Assembly (NCBI RefSeq): GCF_002234675.1
Contig: NC_019879.2
Coordinates: forward strand, 2,104,619-2,168,618
Direction: 5' to 3'
Length of the DNA: 64,000 bases
From: Oryzias latipes
Lineage: Eukaryota; Chordata; Actinopteri; Beloniformes; Adrianichthyidae
The translations under genes were made by a program, and so were the position numbers. Every line of letters begins with the position of its first letter. Position 1 is the stretch's first letter. The notes beneath the pieces were generated by a model. That model was not told where the DNA came from. It searched no databases and worked only from the letters and a program-made list of their open reading frames with translations. Positions 55,443 to 64,000 of the stretch are shown here, one piece after another.

Positions 55443-55482
<40 letters not shown>
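55443..55482. repeat. (TA)20 microsatellite
   Basis: Forty bases of uninterrupted TA, preceded by GG and followed by a T-run. Confidence 0.95.
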
Positions 55483-55484
<2 letters not shown>

Positions 55485-55769
55485 CCATTGGGTTTTCATT
55501 TAAAATGTCTGTTGAACACTGCACTTTTGGAAATGTAGCTATCACTCGTGCAGAAAGACTGTCTGTAAACAAGAGCTTCCCCAAAATTAGATATTATGAT
55601 TAACTTTTTTCTTTTTTGAATAGTAATTCATTCTTTGTATTAACGAATTTCGTTTTCATTGTTGAAAACATTTAGAAGGATTTATCATTTTTATTTTTTA
55701 ATTCAGGTGAAAAATCTCTTGGGTGGAGAATGTTGCGTAATGCGGAACTCTGCAAAAACAGAAGCAGCC

Positions 55770-55812
55770 CTCCAGAGATGTAACCTTAGGAGAGGGAGGA
55801 GTCCAAATAAAA
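55770..55812 (+). promoter_or_regulatory. Putative receptor promoter block, copy F
   Basis: CTCCAGAGAT at 55770-55779 and AAATAAAA at 55805-55812, 35 bases apart, about 140 bases before the ATG. The surrounding sequence differs from D and E, so the survival of these two boxes at matching spacing is suggestive. Confidence 0.45.
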
Positions 55813-55951
55813 GCAACTTTTCACAAACTTAGATTGAAGATCTGATTTATGATCTGTTCAACTCTGTGCTTCTTCTATCAGGACAGGCTGGTATTGGGGT
55901 GAATGTGGAATCATTCATGGACTCAATCTCTCAGCCTTTAGATTCGCTGTT

Positions 55952-56887
55952 ATGGATTACGAGCATAACCTCACCCACATTAGAGTGGCCGGATATGTAG
56001 AACTCAACAAATTCAGACACTTTTTCTTTTGCATAATGTTTGTGGTTTATTCTTTGATCTTGTGTAGTAATTTTACAATTGTATACCTGATCTGTGTTCA
56101 CAAAGACCTCCATAAGCCCATGTATATCTTTATTGCAGCACTGTTACTGAACTGCTGTGTTTTCAGCACCACTGTTTATCCAAAACTTTTGATAGACTTC
56201 CTGTCTGAAGAGCAAATCATTTCCTATTCTGCCTGCCTCTTTCAGTTTTTCATGTTGTACTGTGGATCTTGTTCAGAGTTTTTACTGCTTGCAGCCATGG
56301 CCTATGACAGATATGTGTCTATATGTAAACCTCTGAGATATGCAGCCATCATGAAGAAAAAAAACATTATTGTTCTGCTTATTTTTGCATGCCTTATACC
56401 TCCCCTTCACGTTTCAGTTTTAACAATCCTTAGTTCTAAGGCTAAAATCTGCAAATTTGATCTAAATGGAATATTCTGTAACAACACAATGTATAAACTT
56501 CATTGTTTGAGATCAAAGTTTTTGACTATATTTGGTGTAGTAGCTTTAGTAAATCTTTCGATTCTTCCTATGCTTTTCACAGTTTTTACATATACAAAGA
56601 TATTTATAATTTCCTATCAAAGTTGTAAAGAGTTCAGGAGAAAGGCTGCTGAGACCTGTTTCCCTCACCTGCTGGTTTTATTCAGTTTCTCCTGCTTGTT
56701 TTTCTACGATGTCATTATAGCTCGAGTGGATTCAGATATTCCAGAAACTTTACGTTTTACTATGACATTGCAGATGATACTTTATCATCCTTTATTTAAT
56801 CCTTTTATATATGGGTTAAAAATGAAAGAAATATCTAAATATTTAAAAAAGTTGCTGTGTCGAGCCAAACGCACAGAAAATATCTAA
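55952..56887 (+). CDS. Odorant receptor (teleost, delta-group-like), copy F
   Basis: Intact 311-residue receptor, the third plus-strand paralogue. Marks: N6-L-T, SN at 39-40 (GN in D and E), LHKPMY at 53-58, C95, MAYDRYVSIC at 116-125, loop cysteines 167, 176 and 185, KAAETCFPHL at 231-240, NPFIYGLKM at 283-291, then a C-tail longer by eight residues (RAKRTENI). It diverges from D and E in the N-terminus, TM1, TM4 to the second loop (KKKNIIVLLIFACLIPPLHV), TM5 and late TM6. Yet it keeps blocks identical at nucleotide level: 56165-56239 with D, and 56595-56698 with D and E. An exchange origin of those blocks is inferred. No damage is seen. Confidence 0.93.
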   Translation: MDYEHNLTHIRVAGYVELNKFRHFFFCIMFVVYSLILCSNFTIVYLICVHKDLHKPMYIFIAALLLNCCVFSTTVYPKLLIDFLSEEQIISYSACLFQFFMLYCGSCSEFLLLAAMAYDRYVSICKPLRYAAIMKKKNIIVLLIFACLIPPLHVSVLTILSSKAKICKFDLNGIFCNNTMYKLHCLRSKFLTIFGVVALVNLSILPMLFTVFTYTKIFIISYQSCKEFRRKAAETCFPHLLVLFSFSCLFFYDVIIARVDSDIPETLRFTMTLQMILYHPLFNPFIYGLKMKEISKYLKKLLCRAKRTENI

Positions 56888-57390
56888 TATGCATTGAGAA
56901 TGAAATGGATGCATCTGTTAAAGCATTTATTCTAAATGTGATCACTAGGTTTTGTGCTGTTTGGGTTTAATTTCCTTTGTGTTAGTTTCACTTCACGTTT
57001 TGTGAAAAAAGACAATAAATCATTTGAAAAGTAGCAAGAAGCTTCAATAATGAGATCACATGGTTGCTAATTTATTGTGATTGAACATCCGGGTCCTTGT
57101 TTACATAGTTTATTGATGTTTCTAGTTTGTAACAAAAAAATATTCCAACTCTAAAGTTATTCTTGGAGAGCAGAAACTGAGCAGTAGTTGTCATTTAAAG
57201 AGAAAAGAACCCCTGGCCTCTAGAATCTTCAATACTTGTGACTATGTTTGTTGAATTTATACACATCATATTTTTTCATGTTAGATTCATCTCACTGCCG
57301 TGCTACATATTTTGTTATACTGGTCAAACATTTAAGTGGGTTAAGGAAAACTGAATGCTGTGTGGGTTTGCATGCTGAAAAGCTGTTTAA
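56888..57390. other. No gene seen; 3' region of receptor F
   Basis: About 500 bases of A/T-rich sequence; an AATAAA (57014-57019) could serve as a poly(A) signal for copy F. Confidence 0.35.
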
Positions 57391-57594
57391 CCCTTGTGCT
57401 ATCCTAGGCACTTTACCGTTGGGAGTTGGGTCATCTAGACCCACTAGACAGTGCTCTGAACCTTTTTTCTTCAATGATTTGTGATCTTCACTGGTGTCCA
57501 TGGATTACATGAAATCTTTCCACCTTTATCCACCTTTGTCATGGTAGGAAGAACACGTCAATGTAAGGGGGGGTCATCTAAGATAGCACCAGGG
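57391..57594. mobile_element. piggyBac-type miniature element, copy 3
   Basis: Same family and orientation as copy 2 (52013-52217). Left flank TTAA (57387-57390), right flank TTAC, a decayed TTAA. The interior text GTGATCTTCACTGGTGTCC is shared by all three copies, reversed in copy 1. Confidence 0.8.
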
Positions 57595-57654
57595 TTACAC
57601 TAAGACTCTTAATAATGGTTCCCAAATTTGAAATATTTAGTAAAAGTTCAATTC

Positions 57655-58260
57655 AATTTCATTTTATTTATAAAGCCTAATATTTACAACACTGTCATCT
57701 CAATGGGCTTCAAACAGGTAGTTTGTGTAATAAATATGAATCAAAATGAACATAAAGTCATAGGATTCAAAAGCTAATGGCTAAACTAAACAGACTAAAC
57801 TAAATTGGGCATCCCTGCCCTTAGACCCTCCTTCGCGGTAAGGAGAATCTCCTAAAGAAAAAAAAAAAAAGCTCAGGGGTGCCCACATGAAGGAGGGATC
57901 CTCCCAAGGATGGACAGGCGATGGACCAGAACTCTTAGAGATGAATTAGCTTATTTAACTCTACAACTACATGTTTAAATATTTCAGCAGATGAGCTTCA
58001 TCCAGATGGAGTTGGGGGACGGCTGGAGGCGCCAGACGAGCCGGAGAAGAGGTCCACAGCCAACAGGAGCACAGATGAGCTAACTGGAATCTGGAATTAC
58101 TGCCGCTCCCCCAGCGAGGAGTGGGAAAGAGGGACGATATGTGAATCGTGCTGCACAAACAGAGATGTGGAGAACTGAATGATAAATTAATGATCAGGAA
58201 TAAAGGATAGACGGCGAGGAGAAGTAGATGGAAGTAGAGGAAAAAAAACAGTACACCATA
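57655..58260 (-). mobile_element. L2 LINE 3'-end fragment
   Basis: Reversed, it matches the untranslated region of the L2 at the window start (2450-2790): GTGGGCACCCCTGAG, CCTTACCGCGAAGG and GGCAGGGATGCC are shared, and the AATTGAA-type tail lies at 57648-57665. It covers only the untranslated part. Confidence 0.75.
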
Positions 58261-58299
58261 CGTTCCCAAGCTTCTGGTAAGAGTTAAGCTTAGGGTTCA

Positions 58300-58665
58300 G
58301 GTCAGGCTAAGCTTAAAAAAAGATGGGGGGGGGGGGGGTAAAGGGGAGTTTTGTTAGTAGTCTGTTTTCGTCATGGACAGATTGTAGTGCAGGCAGGATC
58401 TGGAGGTCCCTTGAAAACATTTGTGTGGTTGCAATGGGATCAGATCATCCCTTGACGTGTGTGTGGCGCAACAGTCCGGTTGGGGGTGCCAAACTCCCAA
58501 CCTAGAGGGCCAGTGGACTGCTCTTACTCTGGCCGCTACCCTTGGATCTGTCTGGCATGGGAGACCCTACCAGGAGCACAAAGCTCTAGCCAGCATTGCT
58601 ATCCAGGTCATTAGACACGCAAGACCCCCTACCACAACAAGGTGGCAGTCCATGGGCACCAATTA
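58300..58665 (+). repeat. Dispersed repeat, family not identified
   Basis: Contains a 13-base G-run near 58325 and text such as GGAGACCCTACCAGGAGC and CCTACCACAACAAGGTGGCA that I recall as common in fish genomes. I cannot assign it to an element class. Confidence 0.35.
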
Positions 58666-59377
58666 GAAGGGGTCTTAGAGAGACAAGATATTCCATACTG
58701 TTGATCTGGAAATTAAATTATTTATAATTTAGAGCGAACAATTGATACATATGAGGTTCTGATCCAGTGTTAGTACTTTTTTTTGCTTGCTTGTAAGGGC
58801 ATGAGGTCTTCTTCCTTCACAGCAAATATCTCCCTTGAGTTTTGCTTCCAAAATGTTGAGCCTGTATAGAAAATCATTAGTTGTGTGGGACGTGTTTATG
58901 AGGTAGTTTTCTTAAATTCAGATTATTTCATGGGGTTCAAGGAATACAATATTGAAACCTGATTGTTCAAGAACCAATAAAGCAACGTCTCCACTTATAA
59001 ACATGATATATGAACACTAATGTGAAGCATACAGACATTGCAAAGGACAAAGTTGTGTCACTTTTGCAACTGCATAGGATGTAGCAGAACCCGCAGCGTC
59101 GCTTGGTGGACAGTAGAAGGCAACGCAAACTTGTGGGTTCTTGCTAGATGAATCCTCCTCATTGGTGTTTTCACCATGCACCTCCTAATGTTCCCTTCCT
59201 ACGAGCTCTGAAGAGTTAAAATGGCCACTAGTCTCAGCAAACAGCACAGCATTGTTGTCATCCGTGATGAGACTTAAACCAAGGACCTTTACCAATATAA
59301 CTAATGATAACAACGTTAGCCAACCTGTCTGATAGTCATGAAAGGATATACGCTGGGGCAATTATGCTGTAGCTACG
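58666..59377. other. No gene seen
   Basis: About 710 bases without a supported frame or recognised repeat. Confidence 0.4.
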
Positions 59378-60317
59378 TGTAACGGGCGCATATCTGTCTG
59401 GCTGCAATCCAGCTCGTAATGCGCGTCCGTTGACCCAAACGATCTGCGTTGTGTTCTTTTTGTGTTGCTGGACAAATGAGGAGAGTCTGGACCCAAGCAT
59501 CTGCTGGTTGCTGCCCGTTTATTGATCACCACAGCGGGATCTGTACATCAAACAAAACAGATAACTTGGTGACATGTAGTTCTCTGGTTTGACACATGGG
59601 GTCGCAGTATCCTCCTCTCAGCCGTCTCAGCGCGAACTCAGAGAAAGCTTTTACAAAATAATAATAATAACTCAAAGTATTTCTTTTTACAGATATCAAA
59701 ATAATATAAAATAAAAATACTTATAAGTTCTCAAAATATTAAAATACATGTAACTTAAAATAATATCCAGGACAACCAGCATTACCATCAATTACACAAA
59801 AACACATGAAACAGAGTCCATACCTGTACATCAAACAAAACAGATAACTTGGTGACATGTAGTTCTCTGGTTTGACACATGGGGTCACAGTATCCTGTTG
59901 AACAGAAAACCGGGAAACTTTCCACACGTGTCTTCGACAAACTTACAACATATCTGCAAAGTTTGCAGTGGACTGAAACAACATTCACCATACAAAGTAA
60001 CAATTTCACTTCACCCCATTTCTGTTGCATTTTCAGCAGTAAACAACAAGTTAAATTCAAAATGAAAGCGGAGAACAAACGCATTACCTCCTCTCAGCCG
60101 TCTCAGCGCGAACTGAGAGAAAGGGGGTGGCGCACAAAACTAGAAAGTTCTCTTAAAGTGATAGTACAGATATTTCCACTCGTCTCAAAAATATATACAC
60201 ATCCTGATTATAAACAATATGAACATTTCTTAAAATATGTATAAAAAATTATCAGGATTTGGTGAAATTCAAAATAAATAAGAATATAAATTAAACTGTC
60301 AGTCTACCCTTGTTACA
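59378..60317 (-). repeat. 3' LTR of the gypsy fossil, with internal repeats
   Basis: A stretch of about 70 bases (for example CATCAAACAAAACAGATAAC) occurs at 59545 and 59828, and CTCTCAGCCGTCTCAGCGCG occurs at 59616 and 60093, so the LTR has an internal duplication. Confidence 0.7.
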
Positions 60318-63300
60318 TACACCCCCTCTGAAATTCACCAACATCCTGATTGGAGAACTACTTGGGATAAACACATGAAAGGCACATGTCCACCACTGGT
60401 GCAAACTGGCTCAAGAAACGGAAAGACCTAGTCTTCACATCAACTAAAAAGCTACCTCACAGCAAGGTTCAGGGAAAATAAAGGTTGACCAGGCCTTCAA
60501 AGTCCCCTAGAGTAATATGGCGCCGTGTACGCCATACAGCACTTGGCCAACAAAAGCACATGCCATAGACATATATGTGACATCAGTACTTAAATCTGAA
60601 ATGTAACCTACGCTAAATGTTGTCCATAGATTACCATACAAACTCTGCTCCGCTGCCTCGCAAGAGAAAGAGTTCTGTCCTGACCCTGATGACCAGCCAG
60701 ATCATGGATGCCAGACAATGCCTCAGCCTTCAAAGATTGAAGCAACACGTATTGGAGTCTTTTCTGCTTCGATAGAGGATCTTTCGTCACTCAATACAAA
60801 ACACCATTACGAACCTCAAGTCTCTCCAACTGCTTGAATAGTCTGAGAACCATTGGACTAGTGTCATGTCTTTCACGCCTAGAAGGCCGTCGTCTGGCCA
60901 CAACAAAAGGCAACACTTTAGAGATGATAGGATCATTCTCCTGACCTTGCTGTAACTCACAAACAGAGAGAGCAGGCAGCACATCTTGACCACCTGACAG
61001 TTGTTAAACATGCTGAACCAAGCAAAGTGCTCTGGACTCAGATGCATCAACCCAGTCACAATGCGCCTGACAAAAAGCTTTAAATGTTGCTGCCTCACAG
61101 GTGGTTGGAGACAGGGCAACACTCTGAGTTTGGCAACTGACTCTGAAAATGTCTTGCACTGAGTTCTCCCCCACAACACCAGCTTTCTCAACTAGAGCAG
61201 AATATGGCTCCTCCAACAGCCTGTGTCCAACTGTCTTTGCAAAGGGATCACGGCTTAATGCATCTGCCACAACATTCTTTTTCCCAAGCAAGTGTTTGAG
61301 TTCAAAGGTGTAGGATGCCAGCTTAGATACCCAACGAATCTCACATGCGTCGAGTCTTGGTTTGGTTAGAAGGTAAGTAAGCGGATTGTTGTCAGTCAAG
61401 ATGGTAAAGGTACGACCTTTCAGCCAATGGCTGAACTTTTCACACACACTCCACTTGCGTGCTAAAAACTCCAGTCTATGAGCTGGGTATTTCCGCTGTG
61501 AAGCACTCAATGTTTTGCTAGCGAAATCGACAGGTCTGGCCGTGGATTGTCCTTTCGGCACCTGTGAAAGCACTGCCCCAAGTCCGTCAAATGATGCATC
61601 AACCGACAAAATCAAAAGCTCATCAAAATCTGGATGGGCAAGAATAACACACTCCAACAACATGGCTTTCAGCTGCTGAAAAGCATTCTTACAATCATCA
61701 GTCCAGTCAACTGAGGTGAGCTTACGGTAAGTGCCCTGGGATCTTCTGTCCTTTGCTGACCTTCCTCTCCTCTTCTGACCAGCTGTAAGTGCAAACAGGG
61801 GCTTGGCAAGTGAAGAACAGTGTGGAATGAAATGTTGGTAATAAAATACCATGCCAAGAAATTATTTGATCCATCGCACAGAGGGAGTAAAACCATCATC
61901 CTCCATTAGATCCCGGACCTCCATGTTAGTAATGACCTCCACCTTTGCAGGGTCAACTGACATGCCCATGTCACTGACTACATGACCAAGAAAGTGAACA
62001 CGTTCCTGTAGAACATGACACTTTTTGGGTGCCAGTTTCAAATTATTCTCACGCAGCCTCCGAAACACCATCTCAAGCCTAGAGAGTGCCTCATCTTCTG
62101 AAGGTGCGAAGACAAGAAGGTCGTCAAGGTAACACAGCAGCTTGGTGAAGTTCATGTCGCCAAATATCCCGATCATCATCCTCATAAAGGATGCCGGGCT
62201 ATTACACAGACCTTGCGGCATGCGATTGTACTCATGCAGCCCGAGAGGAGTGGTAAAGGCTGTGTATTTTTTGTCATCCTCATGCAATGGAATATTGAAA
62301 AACCCAGAAGTCAGATCCATTGTACTGAACAAACAATTGCCACCAAGGGCAGCCAAACAGTCAGATTGGTGTGGTAAGGGGTGGGCATCCTTCAATGTTC
62401 TGGCTTTTAACCACCTGAAATCAGTGCAGATCCGCAATCCCCCGTCCTTTTTCCACACCATGACCAAGGGAGAGGCGTACTCACTTGAAGATTTCCTGAT
62501 AATCCCCTTTTCCTCCATGTCTGTTAGAACTTGTCTCAACTTCTGATAGTGAGCTGGTGGGACTCTCCGATATGGCAACCGAAAGGGACGATCGTCCGTG
62601 AGACAAAAGCGGTGTGTATAACCCTTAACCTCCCCACAGTCCAATGTGTGCCTGGAGAAAATGTCCTGATACTCAGCGACTAGCTGCATAAGCCTATTCT
62701 TGCAGTCCTCACTGACACAGGTCGAGTCAATGTCAATGTCACATAGCCCCAACTCTGAAAGACTAGGAACCTGTTGGGGATTGGGACTAGACCCGTGTGA
62801 AACATCGGGTACCTCATTCTCTGCACAATGGTCACTCTTTGCTCCAAAAGACTCTCCTGATATTGGAGTATTTCGTTCTCTCTGCCAAATGCAACCCCTG
62901 AAAGACATTCAGATCCTCACAGGCCACACACGGAGACACAATTTGCAATTCCTCCTCAATGTTACAGGTTTATCAGACGGGTTCACAACTGTCATTGGCA
63001 CCCACCTATCACCCCAGAGAGATGTGACCAAACGACCCACAAGAACACCTCTTGGCATGGTCTTTGAACCAGTCGGTTCCACAACAACAGTGCTGCCTGG
63101 TGACATAGGCACCTGAGCTGGGAGTTTGCCCCACACCAAATGCTCATGTTGCGGGAGAAGTGTCACCGCTTGGGTGAGTTTGACAGTGCCTATCTTTTCT
63201 GGACAAGAGGTCCCCCGCGAGGGTTCCACTGTGGTGAACATTGACAAAAAGCGTTCAACCTCAGGATCAGGCTGGGGGCCATGTCTGGATGTAAGATTCC

Positions 63301-63878
63301 CATGTCCGGCGTCATTCTTCAAGTGATGAATCATGTGTTTAATGACATTAGAACCCAGAATGACATCATGATGTTGACCAGGCACAACTAATGTAGGTAC
63401 AACAAAGTTGAGGCCATAAATGTCAAATTCCAAATCATAGAAACCCTCAGGTTTTGTCTGCAAACCACCAATTCCAACCAAAATTAAGTTCTCCTCAGGT
63501 TGCTGTTTCTCTGGCAAAACACAAGCAGACCTGAGCTTTTCCACTGCTTGTAAGCTGATGCTGCAAGCCATGGAGCCTGAGTCTAGCATGCCCTTAAACT
63601 GAACGCTGTGATTAACAAGAACTGGGGCATAAAACAGCTCACTAATGGCTTGAATCGTCTGAGTAGCTTGAACTACAATTTTGGACCCTGTAGGTGATTT
63701 TGCGCAACTGTCCTCATAAAGCTGTGCTAAATCAGTGGCTTCACTGAGGGATTCATCCTTAGCCACACCCACACCACCCCTCACCTGATGTGGGTCTGTT
63801 AGTTTAACGGCTGATTCTGCACATCAGAGCTAGCAGTCGGCTGAACCCGGTTGTGCTTTGACCATTGGGGACAGTCCC
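59378..63878 (-). mobile_element. Ty3/gypsy LTR retrotransposon fossil
   Basis: LTR retroelement on the minus strand. Its 3' LTR is 59378-60317 (940 bases, ends TGTAAC and GTTACA), next to a purine tract (60318-60332). Going upstream it shows part of the integrase (about 60600-60790), RNase H (about 61200-61850), reverse transcriptase (about 61950-62700, with YLDDLLVFA) and a retropepsin-type protease (about 63300-63650, with LDSGS). A gag knuckle scrap reaches 63860. The 5' LTR and most of gag are absent from the window, and an L1 tail cuts in at 63879. It is broken at a small number of places but keeps long readable stretches, so it is probably younger than the gypsy fossils at 29-35 kb. 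Confidence 0.8.
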
Positions 63879-64000
63879 TTTTCTTTTTTTTTCTTTTTTT
63901 TTTTTTTAACTTGTCCTGTCCAACAGCTGGGCAGTCAGATGAGAGCTGAGGGCCTCTTGTGTTGGACATATTTTACTTTAACAAGAGGGGTTATTAATCT
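63879..64000 (-). mobile_element. L1 3' end with poly(A), continues past window
   Basis: A T-run with single C interruptions (63879-63908), then text nearly identical to 47963-48062, the 3' end of L1-D. It is a minus-strand L1 inserted into the gypsy fossil; the rest lies right of the window. Confidence 0.75.

Noticed and set aside
1-64000. CRISPR array, bacterial operon or phage region
   Set aside because: No regularly spaced repeats and no bacterial gene layout; everything seen is of vertebrate type.

Overview
The window is fish nuclear DNA, most likely from a percomorph (spiny-rayed) teleost. Two things point there. There are six intact single-exon odorant receptor genes of a teleost-type family, and the mobile elements are the usual teleost mix: L2/Maui, Rex1-like, Rex3-like and L1/Swimmer-like LINEs, hAT, piggyBac, PIF/Harbinger and CACTA-type DNA elements, tRNA-derived SINEs and Ty3/gypsy fossils. 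I cannot name the species. No rRNA, no functional tRNA gene and no CRISPR array was seen.

Layout. 1-7240 is mobile-element debris: an L2 LINE, a 5'-truncated L1 tail, and a LINE split by a hAT element. From about 7240 to 39040 runs an array of tandem duplication units, each built as downstream block, receptor gene on the minus strand, upstream flank. The three genes are at 8105-9022, 27430-28347 and 37852-38769. The second unit is split by about 15 kb of nested LINEs (11640-26940). These include two L1 elements, an L2 with one unbroken reading frame (ORF at 15323-18142), a Rex1-like element, a solo LTR and a PIF/Harbinger element. The second and third units are separated by gypsy fossils, a hAT element and a third L1 (29270-35400). 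A short piece of upstream flank at 3695-3843 belongs to a further unit whose gene is not in the window.

From 41400 to 57000 lie three more receptor genes, all on the plus strand (41567-42478, 45724-46635, 55952-56887). They belong to a second subfamily. Between them are L2, L1, SINE, Rex3-like and RLE-type LINE pieces, and three copies of one piggyBac-type miniature element lie in or just after this stretch. From 57600 to the end are an L2 tail, an unidentified repeat, a long Ty3/gypsy fossil on the minus strand (59378-63878) and the poly(A) end of another L1 that cuts into it.

The only host genes I can support are the six receptors. All keep the seven-helix layout, the MxYDRY box and the NPxIY box. 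The minus-strand trio shares one upstream promoter-like block (an ACCCT-N3-AGGGT inverted repeat plus a TATA-like box). The plus-strand trio shares a different one (CTCCAGAGAT about 35-38 bases before an AATAAAA box). Long blocks identical down to synonymous sites among the plus-strand genes suggest gene conversion.
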